Shown here: positions 16,356 to 24,181 of the stretch, in pieces | Layout of the letters: each line of letters opens with the position of its first letter | Position numbering within the stretch: position 1 is the first letter of the stretch | Source of the DNA: Avichristensenella sp031550455 | GTDB lineage: Bacteria; Bacillota; Clostridia; Christensenellales; Aristaeellaceae | Length of the DNA: 25,871 nucleotides | Direction: 5' to 3' | Assembly (NCBI GenBank): GCA_031550455.1 | Contig: JAVBOQ010000089.1 | Coordinates: 1-25,871 of the forward strand | Translations under genes and position numbers: made by a program | Notes under the pieces: model-generated | Seen by the model: the letters and a program-made list of their open reading frames with translations, nothing else | Told to the model about the DNA's origin: nothing | Database searches by the model: none

Positions 16356-17450
16356 TCACTCGCCGGTGTAGATGCCGTACGGAATGCGGATCTTCGCAAC
16401 GCCATCGTCCACGTTGAAGCCTTCCAAATCCGTCATCAGCGCTTTGCCGGCCTGGATGTTCTGCGCCAGATACAGGATGCCGCTCGCCATGCCGCCCGCG
16501 TCCGGCCTGTGGGTGCCGGTCATCTTGCCGTTCTTGATCGCGTCCTGCGCGACGGCCGTCGCGTCGACGCCGAACACCGGGATGTAGTTCTTTTCCTTGT
16601 CGCCTGTGTTGTATTCCTTTTCATTCATCGCTTCGATCGCGCCGAGCGCCTGATCGTCGTTGTTGGCGATGATGATCTCGATGTCGCCGTTGTCCAGCAT
16701 GTAGGTGGTCAGCGCGGTGTCCATCAGGTTCTTCGCGGTCGGCGCGGACCAGTTGCCGTAGAGGTAGTACGGGCTGATGCCGTCCTGCTCCTGCGTGTTG
16801 TCGGTCTGGTTCGCGGCCGACGGGACAAGCTTCAGGCCGGCGGCCTCGAGCAGCTCGTTCGCCTTCGTCACCGAGTACTTCGTGCGGCCGAACGCTTCCG
16901 CGTTGCCGAGTTCGCCGCGGAACATGACGTAGGAGAACTGCTTGTCGCCGTTTTTGTCAAACTTCGCCGCGTTTTCGCCGGAAAGCAGGAATTCGGCGAT
17001 CATCTGGCCCTGCATGTAGCCGGCCTCGTCCGCGTCGGTGCCGACGAACGCGCAGTTTTCGTAGGCGTTGACGACCGTGTTAGAAACCTCACGATTGAAG
17101 AACACGACCGGGACGCCCTTTTCCTTCGCCGCGTCGACGATGTTCATCGCGGCTTCGTCGGAGGCTGTCGTCACGACGTTGACGATCAGCAGATCAGTGC
17201 CCTTCGTCAGCGCGGTCTCGACCTGCTGCGTCTGTGTCGCCTGGTTGTTCGCGCCGTCATAGAAGTTGTAGGTGAACTTGTCGCTCATCGCCTTGAGCTG
17301 CTCCTCCATTGAGGCGCGGACGCTGCCGATGTACGTATCGGAATAGTCATAGAAAAACACGTCCACCTGAATCGGGCCTTCCGCCGCGGCGAACGAAGCC
17401 AGCGACAGCGCCATCACGAGACACAACACGACGGAAACAATTTTCTTCAT
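16356..17450 (-). CDS. mglB: Galactose-binding protein of the Mgl ABC importer
   Basis: The extracytoplasmic sugar receptor for MglAC, 364 residues. The signal peptide (MKKIVSVVLCLVMALSLASFAAA) probably ends at residue 23; the only early cysteine (C10) is inside the hydrophobic core and is not in a lipobox. Features are VFFYDYSDTYIGSVR at the first lobe, ATQTQQVETALTKGTDLLIVN, PVVFFNREVS, a calcium loop D165-N167-D169 (FDKNGDKQ) and ANNDDQALGAIEAMNEK. Start ATG 17450 follows AAGGAGG. Insertions around 220-240 and 285-300 make it longer than E. coli MglB. It is the first gene of the mgl operon with its own promoter. Galactose or glucose are likely ligands, not proven. Confidence 0.93.
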   Translation of the reverse strand: MKKIVSVVLCLVMALSLASFAAAEGPIQVDVFFYDYSDTYIGSVRASMEEQLKAMSDKFTYNFYDGANNQATQTQQVETALTKGTDLLIVNVVTTASDEAAMNIVDAAKEKGVPVVFFNREVSNTVVNAYENCAFVGTDADEAGYMQGQMIAEFLLSGENAAKFDKNGDKQFSYVMFRGELGNAEAFGRTKYSVTKANELLEAAGLKLVPSAANQTDNTQEQDGISPYYLYGNWSAPTAKNLMDTALTTYMLDNGDIEIIIANNDDQALGAIEAMNEKEYNTGDKEKNYIPVFGVDATAVAQDAIKNGKMTGTHRPDAGGMASGILYLAQNIQAGKALMTDLEGFNVDDGVAKIRIPYGIYTGE

Positions 17451-17486
17451 GCGGATCCTCCTTAGATTTGTTACGGGTATCCCCGG

Positions 17487-17540
17487 ATTGTGGATATTGT
17501 AACATGGACCAAACGGAAAGAACATGTGATATTCCACAAT
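17487..17540 (-). promoter_or_regulatory. mglB promoter with flanking inverted half-sites
   Basis: Reading the minus strand, TACAAT (17496-17501) preceded by TG plus one base forms an extended -10; the -35 is poor, which suits an activated promoter. Half-sites ATTGTGGATAT (17487-17497) and ATATTCCACAAT (17529-17540) are inverted relative to each other, one overlapping the -10 and one upstream of the -35 region. They resemble the element upstream of the response-regulator gene and are candidate YesN-type binding sites. Confidence 0.45.
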
Positions 17541-17596
17541 GAGGTATCGAAATTGTATGGCAATGCGCCAAGAAGAGGTAAACCGAAGCTATAGAA

Positions 17597-17634
17597 GCGG
17601 GGGATCCAAAGCGCTATGCCCCTTGAATCCCCGC
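17597..17634 (-). terminator. Imperfect hairpin after the hybrid kinase gene
   Basis: GCGGGG (17597-17602) and CCCCGC (17629-17634) form the base of an imperfect stem, with partial pairing inside. It begins 16 bases past the hybrid kinase stop, before the mglB promoter. It is followed by only a weak T-run and resembles a decayed copy of the palindromes at 13523-13630. Confidence 0.4.
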
Positions 17635-17649
17635 CCTGTTTTCATATGT

Positions 17650-20604
17650 TTAACAAAGGTACAGCGTCAACTTTTGCATCATGTCGTCGACATTGATCGG
17701 TTTGGCGACGTGGTTGTTCATGCCGGCCGAGAGGCACGCCTGCACGTCCTCTTTGAACGCGTTCGACGTCATCGCGACGATCGGAATCGTATGCGCGGTC
17801 CGCAGTCCGCTCGCGCGGATCGCGCGCGTCGCCTCCAGGCCGTCCATCTCCGGCATCTGCACGTCCATCAGAATCACGTCGTACTGTTCCGGTTGCGCGC
17901 AGTATTTGGCGACCGCCTCCAGCCCGTTCTCCGCGCAGGTGATTTCAACGCCCGTATCGCCGAGGAAATTCGCGACGATCTCGCGGTTGATCTCGATGTC
18001 CTCGGCGAGCAGGATGTGTTTTCCGGTCCAGTCGCGGCCGCGCGCCTCCGGCGCGTCCGTCTTTTCATAGAAGACGGTTCGGTCGGTCAGCTCCAGGATG
18101 GTGTTAAACAGCGCGGACGGCAGCACCGGCTTGGATAAGAAGCGCGTGATGCCGAGGTCCTGCACCTCGTCCTCGATCTCCGACCAGTCGGCCACCGAGA
18201 TCATCACCAGAATGACGTCGTTTCGCATGATGCGCAGGATCTCGCGCGCGGTGTCCGCGCCGTTCATCACCGGCATGCGCCAGTCGAGGAACACAAAGTC
18301 AAACGGGTTGCCTTCCTCTACGCTCTTTTGCACCGCGCGAACCGCTTCCATGCCGTTCCTCGCGGTCTCACAGGTGAGCGAGAAGCTTTTGAGGATCGAC
18401 GTGAAGTAATCGAGCACGTCCTCCGCGTCGTCGACGACGAGAATCCTGAGCTTGCGGAGCTTTGGCCGCTGCGCGCCCGAGGCGGCCAGCGAGGCCCCCC
18501 ACTGGAATCCGAACTCAAACGTGAAGCACGAGCCTTTGCCGGGCTCGCTCTCGGCCCAGATGTCGCCGCCCATCAGGTTGATGATCTTTTTGCAAATCGC
18601 AAGCCCCAGTCCGGTACCGCCGAACCTGCGCGTGATCGTGTTGTCGGCCTGCTGGAACGCGGTGAACAGCCGCCCCCTTTGCTCCTCGGTCATGCCGATG
18701 CCGTTGTCCTTGACCTCCACGCGCAGCACCGCGTCGCCCTGCGCGCCGTCGGTGATGCGCACTTTGGCCGCGATATGACCATACTCGGGCGTGAACTTGA
18801 TCGCGTTATTTAACAGGTTGATCAAAACCTGCGTCACACGCAGTTCGTCGACGACGACCGTCCGCCCGAGCAGCTTCGGGATATCGATCGTGAACTCCTG
18901 GTGCTTTTCGTCCATCTTGACCTGCACCAGATGAAAAACCTTTTGCATCATCCGTTCGAAGTCAGTTTCCTTCACCGAGATTTCGAACTTGTTCGCCTCG
19001 ATCTTGGACATGTCGAGCACGTCGTTGATGATGCCGAGCAATTGCTGCGACGCGATTTCGATTTTGTCGAGGCAATACTGGATTTTCGAAAGATCGGTGG
19101 TCTTTCTGGCGATGGTGTTCATGCCGATGATCGCGTTCATCGGCGTGCGGATCTCGTGGCTCATCCGCGACAGGAACGTGCTCTTCGCCTTCGTACTCTC
19201 CAGCGCCGCCTCGCGGGTTTCGATCAGATTCCGGAGCATTTCCGCGCGGAGCACGGCGGACGCGATCATCAGCGTGATGGATCTGAGGATGCTCTGCTCG
19301 CTTTCGGTGTAACGGCGGTCCAGCAGATAGTTGTCAAAGGCGATGAAGCCCCAGAAAACGCCGTGCAGGAAGACCGGGAGCAACAGCGATTCCCATTCGT
19401 CCGCCTCGCGCATCGAAAGCGTCGGCGACACATCGTCGGCGCATATGCGCACCATCAGGTTGCGGTCGTCGCGAAGCCCTTTGGCGGTTCCGCGCAGCAG
19501 GTCGTCAAACGGAAGCCCTTCTCTCAGCTCGTCGCAGTCGATTGCGGATTTGTCCGTCTTCGCCCAGCAGCCGAGCGGCGACGACGTCAACATGCCATTG
19601 TCGTCCATGTTTTTCCACAGATGCGTGCGATCCGCGCCGATGCTCTCGCCGAGCAGACGAAGGGCGACGGCGATCGTTTCGCCAAGCTCTTCGCGCTCTG
19701 TCGATTCCATCAGCATCGACGCGATTTTGTTCGCGGCCTGCAGCAGACTATCCTGCCGGTACAGCTTGTCTTTGGTGTACGAAAGCAGGCTCATCTCGGT
19801 CTGGTACATCGCGACATAGGTCTTGCCGATGATCTGGATGCGCTTGAAAATGATGTGCAGCGGCATGGGACGCCCGCCGATCAAAAGTTCCGTCTCAAAG
19901 TCCATTTCGCCGTGCTTCAGCGCGAAGTTGAGGCGCTCGGAAAGCGGCACGGAAGCCAGGCCGTTCGGCTGCGTCGGCGGTATGCACTTCACGATGTACG
20001 GCAGGAACCCGGCGAGCAGCGCTTCCTTGTCCGGGAACCCGAAGAAGCTTGCCGCGCGCATGTTGCAGTCGACCAGGCGGTGCTTGTCGTCAAACAGCAG
20101 GAATACGTAAGGGTACGCCTCGAAAATCGCGTTGGCCATCTGCCACGCCATCTGGCGTTCGCCGACCTTGTCGTGCTCCGTCCCGGCACGCGTGATCACG
20201 GGCCGCGCCTCGCCGGACGGGATAACATTCGCAAACGTATGCCGCCCGATCATCCGCGCCGGAACGCCGTTTTCGTCCCATTCCACGACCCAGCCCGCGT
20301 CGCGCACAGCGCGGTATTCGCCGCCCGCGTCGCGCATCCTGTAGATGACTTCGTAATTGCGCTCTCGGCCGGTCAGATAGTCGTCAAACGCGGCGCGAAC
20401 GCCCGCAAGGTCGTCCGGCTGGACATACGTGTCCCATTCGGAGGCGATCCGTTCGCGATCCAGGTCGCGATAGCCCAGCATGCCAAAGAATTCCTGGCTG
20501 TAGACGATTCTGTTCGTGACAAAATCCCATTCCCAAAACCCGACCTGCGAGTCTGGCGACGCCGCGCTTCGCGCCACTGGCGCGGTCTGACCGTCTCCGT
20601 GCAT
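17650..20604 (-). CDS. Soluble hybrid sensor histidine kinase with two receiver domains
   Basis: A 984-residue multi-domain signalling protein without membrane segments. In order: PAS domain (about 20-125, VGFWEWDFVTNRIVYSQEFFGMLGY), second PAS (about 155-270), a GAF-like domain (about 285-455), HisKA with H483 in SRMSHEIRTPMNAIIGM, HATPase with N-box LLNNAIKF, DNGIGM and GGTGLGLAI (about 590-700), then receiver domains with D774 (FLDWRMPVMNG) and D914 (ILMDVQMPEMDG). There is no HPt domain, so an outside phosphotransfer partner or an output via protein contact is needed. Start ATG 20604 follows GGAGGGG and lies behind a near-consensus promoter. It is upstream of mglB on the same strand, but a hairpin and the mglB promoter separate them, so a link to sugar uptake is only suggested by position. 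Confidence 0.9.
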   Translation of the reverse strand: MHGDGQTAPVARSAASPDSQVGFWEWDFVTNRIVYSQEFFGMLGYRDLDRERIASEWDTYVQPDDLAGVRAAFDDYLTGRERNYEVIYRMRDAGGEYRAVRDAGWVVEWDENGVPARMIGRHTFANVIPSGEARPVITRAGTEHDKVGERQMAWQMANAIFEAYPYVFLLFDDKHRLVDCNMRAASFFGFPDKEALLAGFLPYIVKCIPPTQPNGLASVPLSERLNFALKHGEMDFETELLIGGRPMPLHIIFKRIQIIGKTYVAMYQTEMSLLSYTKDKLYRQDSLLQAANKIASMLMESTEREELGETIAVALRLLGESIGADRTHLWKNMDDNGMLTSSPLGCWAKTDKSAIDCDELREGLPFDDLLRGTAKGLRDDRNLMVRICADDVSPTLSMREADEWESLLLPVFLHGVFWGFIAFDNYLLDRRYTESEQSILRSITLMIASAVLRAEMLRNLIETREAALESTKAKSTFLSRMSHEIRTPMNAIIGMNTIARKTTDLSKIQYCLDKIEIASQQLLGIINDVLDMSKIEANKFEISVKETDFERMMQKVFHLVQVKMDEKHQEFTIDIPKLLGRTVVVDELRVTQVLINLLNNAIKFTPEYGHIAAKVRITDGAQGDAVLRVEVKDNGIGMTEEQRGRLFTAFQQADNTITRRFGGTGLGLAICKKIINLMGGDIWAESEPGKGSCFTFEFGFQWGASLAASGAQRPKLRKLRILVVDDAEDVLDYFTSILKSFSLTCETARNGMEAVRAVQKSVEEGNPFDFVFLDWRMPVMNGADTAREILRIMRNDVILVMISVADWSEIEDEVQDLGITRFLSKPVLPSALFNTILELTDRTVFYEKTDAPEARGRDWTGKHILLAEDIEINREIVANFLGDTGVEITCAENGLEAVAKYCAQPEQYDVILMDVQMPEMDGLEATRAIRASGLRTAHTIPIVAMTSNAFKEDVQACLSAGMNNHVAKPINVDDMMQKLTLYLC

Positions 20605-20660
20605 GTAACCCCTCCGACGCGGCCGCGGGCAGCCAACGCTTTTTGATCCAGGATATGGAT

Positions 20661-20689
20661 AATATACCGATAATGGTCACGTTTGTCAA
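20661..20689 (-). promoter_or_regulatory. Near-consensus promoter of the hybrid kinase gene
   Basis: On the minus strand a perfect TTGACA -35 (20684-20689) and TATATT -10 (20661-20666) are 17 bases apart, the best housekeeping-sigma promoter in the window. A TTGTGGATT sequence (20689-20697) abuts the -35 and resembles the half-site near mglB. The predicted leader is about 50 bases. Confidence 0.75.
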
Positions 20690-20758
20690 ATCCACAACAC
20701 TTGTTTTGACCTGTGTGTAACAACGCATGCCGACGGCAGACCTTGCATACGCTGCCGC

Positions 20759-21610
20759 ATGCGAACCAAATGGAACGCGCGCCTCTCCGCCGCCGCATCC
20801 GGCGCCGCGATCGCGCTTTTGATGCTGTACCCCGCGGTGGCGATGGACGCCGTACGCGCGGCCTGCAATACCTTTGTGTCCGGCGTGATGCCGGCGCTTT
20901 TTCCTTTCCTGGTGTTCAGCCAGATGCTCGCTTCCGGTCCAAAGGGCGACCGGCTGGTCGTTCCGCTGGCGATGTTCGGCGGGTCGCCGGCCGGAGCGCG
21001 CCTGATCGCGCTGTCCGTCTGCGGCGCGTCAAAAGCGCAGCGTCGCGCGGCGCTTTGCGGAACGGTCAGCCCGGCGTTTATTCTCGGCGCGCTGTCGGGC
21101 GACGCGCGCATGCTGCTGTCGCACTGGGCCGGCGCGGCCGCCGCGTGGGCGTTCGTATGCGCGCTGCAACGGTTTTGTGTGCGGGACAACGAAAACGCGG
21201 ACAAAGGGGGAAACTCGCCTTTCCACCGTGAGGCAAAGCGGTGTACGCTCCCCGAAGCGATCCGCGACGGCGCGCTGGCGATGCTATCGGTGTGCGGGAC
21301 AATGGCGCTGTTTTCGGTGGTGACCGCGCTGGCCGCGCGCGTGCGGCCGATGCCGGACGGGATCGCGGCGGCGCTTGGATGCGCCCTGGAAATGGCGGGC
21401 GGATGCGCGCGCGTGCGCGCGCTCGGACTGCCGGAGGAGGTTGCCGCGCCGCTTCTGTGCGCCGCCGCGTCGTTTGGCGGGCTCGCGATTTTCATGCAGA
21501 ACGCGGGTTACCTGAAGCAGGCGGGCGTCAACCTGCGCACACAGTTCGCCGCCCGCGTTGTTCACGCGGCCGCCGCGTTTTTGATCTGTTGGGTATGTTA
21601 CCGTTCCTGA
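20759..21610 (+). CDS. YlbJ/SpoVV-like sporulation membrane protein
   Basis: A 283-residue polytopic protein. FVSGVMPALFPFLVFSQML, FGGSPAGARLIALSVCGASKAQRRAALCGTVSPAFILGAL and the C-terminal FGGLAIFMQNAGYLKQAGVNL match the pattern of YlbJ, renamed SpoVV in B. subtilis, which is needed to move dipicolinic acid into the forespore. The usual protein has about 400 residues, so this one is short, mainly in the middle. In Bacillus ylbJ sits beside ylbH (rsmD) and ylbI (coaD); here the same neighbours are present but convergent. ATG 20759 has no clear ribosome site and no better in-frame start was found. Its last 13 bases overlap the end of the coiled-coil gene. Confidence 0.72.
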   Translation: MRTKWNARLSAAASGAAIALLMLYPAVAMDAVRAACNTFVSGVMPALFPFLVFSQMLASGPKGDRLVVPLAMFGGSPAGARLIALSVCGASKAQRRAALCGTVSPAFILGALSGDARMLLSHWAGAAAAWAFVCALQRFCVRDNENADKGGNSPFHREAKRCTLPEAIRDGALAMLSVCGTMALFSVVTALAARVRPMPDGIAAALGCALEMAGGCARVRALGLPEEVAAPLLCAAASFGGLAIFMQNAGYLKQAGVNLRTQFAARVVHAAAAFLICWVCYRS

Positions 21611-22182
21611 TCGATTTGCACGCGCGCGTCCCGAAGCTCGTTGGCGACTTCGATGGTCAGGTCCTCCGCGCGCTTGAGCAGGTCGCCGACATGGTCGTAC
21701 GCGGCCATCAGCGCGTGCTGCGCCTCGCTTCGCGCCTTGGCGAGCGTCTCCTGCGCCTGCTGCTCGGCCCGCAGCGTGATCGCCTGCACCGAAATCATCT
21801 CGGCAGCCTTGTGCTCGGCCGCGTCGACAAGCTCCGCAGCATGGCGCTGCGCGTCCGAGACCATTTCATCCGCGGCGTTCTTGGCGTTCGTCGTCACCAG
21901 CGTCGCGCGTTGCTCGCTTTCCATGCGCTGGGCGCGGGATTTCGCGTCGGCCTCCGCCATCATGTTGTCCGCGTGGCGCTTCGCGTCCTGCAAAATGCGG
22001 CTCTCGTTTCGTTTGATCTGGTTGCTCTCCTTGATCGCGTCCGGCAGCGCGTCGCGGATCTGCTGCACCGCGCCGAGAAACGTATCTTTGTCAATGATCA
22101 GTTGACTGGTGAACGGAACCTTTTTGCTGCCTTCGATCATCGCTTCCAGGTCGCTGAGCAACGCGTTGATGTCAAACTCCAT
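21598..22182 (-). CDS. Coiled-coil protein of the rsmD-coaD cluster, DivIVA/ATP-synthase-b-like
   Basis: The 194-residue protein is almost all charged, alanine-rich helix (residues 60-190, for example SRILQDAKRHADNMMAEADAKSRAQRMESEQRA), typical of a long coiled coil. The N-terminus (MEFDINALLSDLEAMIEGSKKVPFTSQLIIDKDTFLGAVQQIRDALPDAIKES) resembles a conserved Clostridia protein next to coaD, often labelled ATPase or DivIVA-like. No ATP-binding motif is seen, so the ATPase label is unsupported. It starts at ATG 22182 (GGGGGAG upstream), 27 bases after coaD. A scaffold or cell-division role is conceivable but not shown. Confidence 0.75.
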   Translation of the reverse strand: MEFDINALLSDLEAMIEGSKKVPFTSQLIIDKDTFLGAVQQIRDALPDAIKESNQIKRNESRILQDAKRHADNMMAEADAKSRAQRMESEQRATLVTTNAKNAADEMVSDAQRHAAELVDAAEHKAAEMISVQAITLRAEQQAQETLAKARSEAQHALMAAYDHVGDLLKRAEDLTIEVANELRDARVQIDQER

Positions 22183-22209
22183 TTGTTCTCCCCCTCTTCC
22201 ATACGTCCC

Positions 22210-22686
22210 TTAAGATAACAGCGCCGCCTCAACGCGCGCGCGGATCGTTTCCGGCACCAGCCCGCGCAGGCTGCCGCCAAGCCGGCCGATCTCGCGCACG
22301 CGCGTCGCGCTGATATGCGTCACCTCCGGCGACGCCGCGATGAAAAACGTTTCGACGCGCCCGAGCTGCCTGTTCAGGCGCGCCATCGCAAGTTCGTCTT
22401 CGACGTCCGAAGCGCCGCGCAGGCCGCGAATGACGACATCCGCGCGCGCTTCCTGGACGACTTCCGTCAAGAGGCCCGCATACGCGGCCACCGCAACGTT
22501 CGGGTACGCCGCGGCCGCGTCGCCAAGCAACCGAAGCCGCGTATCGACCGGAAACGCGCCGGACGCCTTGTTCGGGTTGTGCAGCACGCCGACAATGACG
22601 CGGTCAAACACGTGCGCGGCGCGCGCGATTACGTCCAGATGGCCGAGCGTCACCGGGTCAAAGCTTCCTGGATAGAGCGCTGTCAT
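22210..22686 (-). CDS. coaD: Pantetheine-phosphate adenylyltransferase
   Basis: CoaD transfers AMP from ATP to 4'-phosphopantetheine, giving dephospho-CoA, the fourth step of coenzyme A synthesis. The 158-residue protein has normal length, the nucleotidyltransferase motif GSFDPVTLGH with H16, the loop DVVIRGLRGASDVEDELAMARLNRQL and the C-terminal ISATRVREIGRLGGSLRGLVP. The start ATG 22684-22686 overlaps the rsmD stop by ATGA, so the two are translationally coupled. Gene order rsmD-coaD is conserved across Firmicutes. Confidence 0.96.
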   Translation of the reverse strand: MTALYPGSFDPVTLGHLDVIARAAHVFDRVIVGVLHNPNKASGAFPVDTRLRLLGDAAAAYPNVAVAAYAGLLTEVVQEARADVVIRGLRGASDVEDELAMARLNRQLGRVETFFIAASPEVTHISATRVREIGRLGGSLRGLVPETIRARVEAALLS

Positions 22687-23252
22687 GTCCGTTCCTCCCC
22701 TTTGGCGTCGGCAAGCGCGAAAAATGTGATGACCGTATCACCGTAGCGTCTTTCGTCCACGGCGGCAAGCCCGGGCGCGCCAGGCGTCTCGTCGCGGCCG
22801 TGCTCGTAAACGATCCGCGCGCCCGAGGCCGGCAAACAGCTTCCCGCAAGGGCCGCCAGCACCTCGTCCGCCCCGGGCATCCGGTACGGCGGGTCGAGGA
22901 AAATCAGGTCAAACCGCGCGTCTTCATCGGAGAGCCTTCGGACCGCCGCGCGCCAGTCGCAAAAATAAAACGCCGCCTGTTCCGAGAAGCCGAGCGCTTC
23001 GATGTTGCGTTCGATCGCGGCCTTCGCCTGCCGGTCGCGGTCGACCAGCACGGCGCGCCGCGCGCCGCGGCTTAAAGATTCCAGCGCCAGCGCGCCGGTT
23101 CCGGCGAACAGATCGAGCACGCGCGCTTCTGGAATCAGCGGCGCGAGGATTGAAAAAAGCGATTCGCGCACGCGGTCAAGCGTCGGGCGCGTATCCCTGC
23201 CCTTTGGGGAGAACAGCGCGCGCCCGCGCGCGGAACCTGCGATGATGCGCAC
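22683..23252 (-). CDS. rsmD: 16S rRNA (guanine(966)-N(2))-methyltransferase
   Basis: RsmD methylates G966 of 16S rRNA using S-adenosylmethionine. The 189-residue product begins RIIAGSARGRAL after a GTG start and shows RPTLDRVRESLFSIL, the SAM-binding VLDLFAGTGALALESLSRGA and the catalytic DPPY in LIFLDPPYRMP. GTG 23252 is chosen because AAAGGAGA lies just upstream and this is the conserved family N-terminus; an ATG at 23309 would place the start upstream of the promoter -10. It is first in the rsmD-coaD-coiled-coil operon. Confidence 0.94.
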   Translation of the reverse strand: MRIIAGSARGRALFSPKGRDTRPTLDRVRESLFSILAPLIPEARVLDLFAGTGALALESLSRGARRAVLVDRDRQAKAAIERNIEALGFSEQAAFYFCDWRAAVRRLSDEDARFDLIFLDPPYRMPGADEVLAALAGSCLPASGARIVYEHGRDETPGAPGLAAVDERRYGDTVITFFALADAKGEERT

Positions 23253-23280
23253 GAAGCTCTCCTTTCGTTTTACTTCATAG

Positions 23281-23309
23281 AGTATATCAGAATTGCATGG
23301 GTTGCACAA
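23281..23309 (-). promoter_or_regulatory. Putative rsmD promoter
   Basis: On the minus strand TTGTGC (23304-23309) and TATACT (23281-23286) are 17 bases apart, and the leader to the GTG start is about 20 bases. The -35 shares four bases with the opposite walJ promoter. Confidence 0.55.
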
Positions 23310-23330
23310 TCATGAAATCCAATGTAAAAT
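23302..23330 (+). promoter_or_regulatory. Putative walJ promoter
   Basis: TTGCAC (23302-23307) and TAAAAT (23325-23330) are 17 bases apart on the plus strand, giving a leader of about 38 bases before walJ. The -35 overlaps that of the divergent rsmD promoter, so both polymerases could not bind at once. Confidence 0.5.
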
Positions 23331-23374
23331 GAAAAAGGTTTTGTCGGCTTATCAACCGAGAAGGAAGCGCATAC

Positions 23375-24181
23375 ATGCCGTTTTGTTTCAGTCCGCTGCG
23401 CAGCGGCTCAAGCGGGAACACTCTGCTGGTGCAGGCCGGCGGGCTGCGGGTTCTGGTCGACGCGGGGCTTTCATGCCGCGCGATCGAATGCGCGCTTTCG
23501 GAATGCGCGGTCACGCCGGACACGCTCGGCGCGGTGCTGATCACGCACGAGCACAGCGATCACGTCAAGGGGCTCGCGCTGTTTGCGAAAAAATACAACC
23601 TGCCTGTGTACATGACCGAAGGAACGTGGAACGCGGTCGAGGGCATGACAGGTTTCGACAAGATCCCACTGAAGAACCGGCGCGCGGTCGAGCCGGGGCT
23701 TGGCTTCTATCTGCGCGACCTGTTCGTCACGCCGTTCGCCATTCCGCACGACGCGGCCGAACCGGTCGGCTACTCTTTCCAGTTTGGCGCGCGGAAGCTG
23801 TGCGTCGCGACCGACCTCGGGCACATCGCCAAAGGGTGGATGAACGCGCTGTCGGGCGCGAACCTGGCGCTGCTCGAATCCAACCACGATCCGGCGCTTC
23901 TGCGCGCGCATCCGCGCTATCCGGCGCGGCTCAAGGCGCGCATCCTCGGCAGGCGCGGCCACCTCAGCAACGAGGACTGCGGCAGCGCGATCGTCGAGCT
24001 CGCCAGGGCGGGCCTGACCAACGTGATCCTTGGCCACCTAAGCGCGGAGACGAACAGGCCGGAGCTCGCGCAGGAAACCGTCGAAGCGGCGCTTTGCGGC
24101 GCCGGCATCCGCCCCGGCGAGGACGTCCGCGTCACGCTGGCCCACCGCGACAGAAACGGAGGCATCTATTTCATTGAATAA
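23375..24181 (+). CDS. walJ: WalJ/YycJ-family metallo-beta-lactamase-fold hydrolase
   Basis: A 268-residue metal-dependent hydrolase of the YycJ family, proposed to be a 5'-3' exonuclease acting in DNA repair and coordinating replication with cell division. The N-terminal FSPLRSGSSGNTLLV is typical of the family, followed by the metal-binding THEHSDHVKG (H58, H60, D62, H63), later FAIPHDAAEPVGY, LCVATDLGHI (metal ligand D), LLESNHDPALL, and GHLSNEDC and LGHLSAETN histidines. Start ATG 23375 follows AAGGAAG. It overlaps the CPBP gene by 8 bases. Unlike in Bacillus, no walRK two-component genes are seen upstream. Confidence 0.88.
   Translation: MPFCFSPLRSGSSGNTLLVQAGGLRVLVDAGLSCRAIECALSECAVTPDTLGAVLITHEHSDHVKGLALFAKKYNLPVYMTEGTWNAVEGMTGFDKIPLKNRRAVEPGLGFYLRDLFVTPFAIPHDAAEPVGYSFQFGARKLCVATDLGHIAKGWMNALSGANLALLESNHDPALLRAHPRYPARLKARILGRRGHLSNEDCGSAIVELARAGLTNVILGHLSAETNRPELAQETVEAALCGAGIRPGEDVRVTLAHRDRNGGIYFIE

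Noticed and set aside
17489..17497. DnaA-box-like TGTGGATAT near mglB
   Set aside because: One near-match, with no cluster, AT-rich unwinding element or dnaA/dnaN genes; better explained as part of the inverted half-sites.
18901..20646. 581-codon plus-strand open frame opposite the hybrid kinase
   Set aside because: Antisense shadow with Arg/Val/His-rich composition and no recognisable domain; the hybrid kinase on the other strand is complete.
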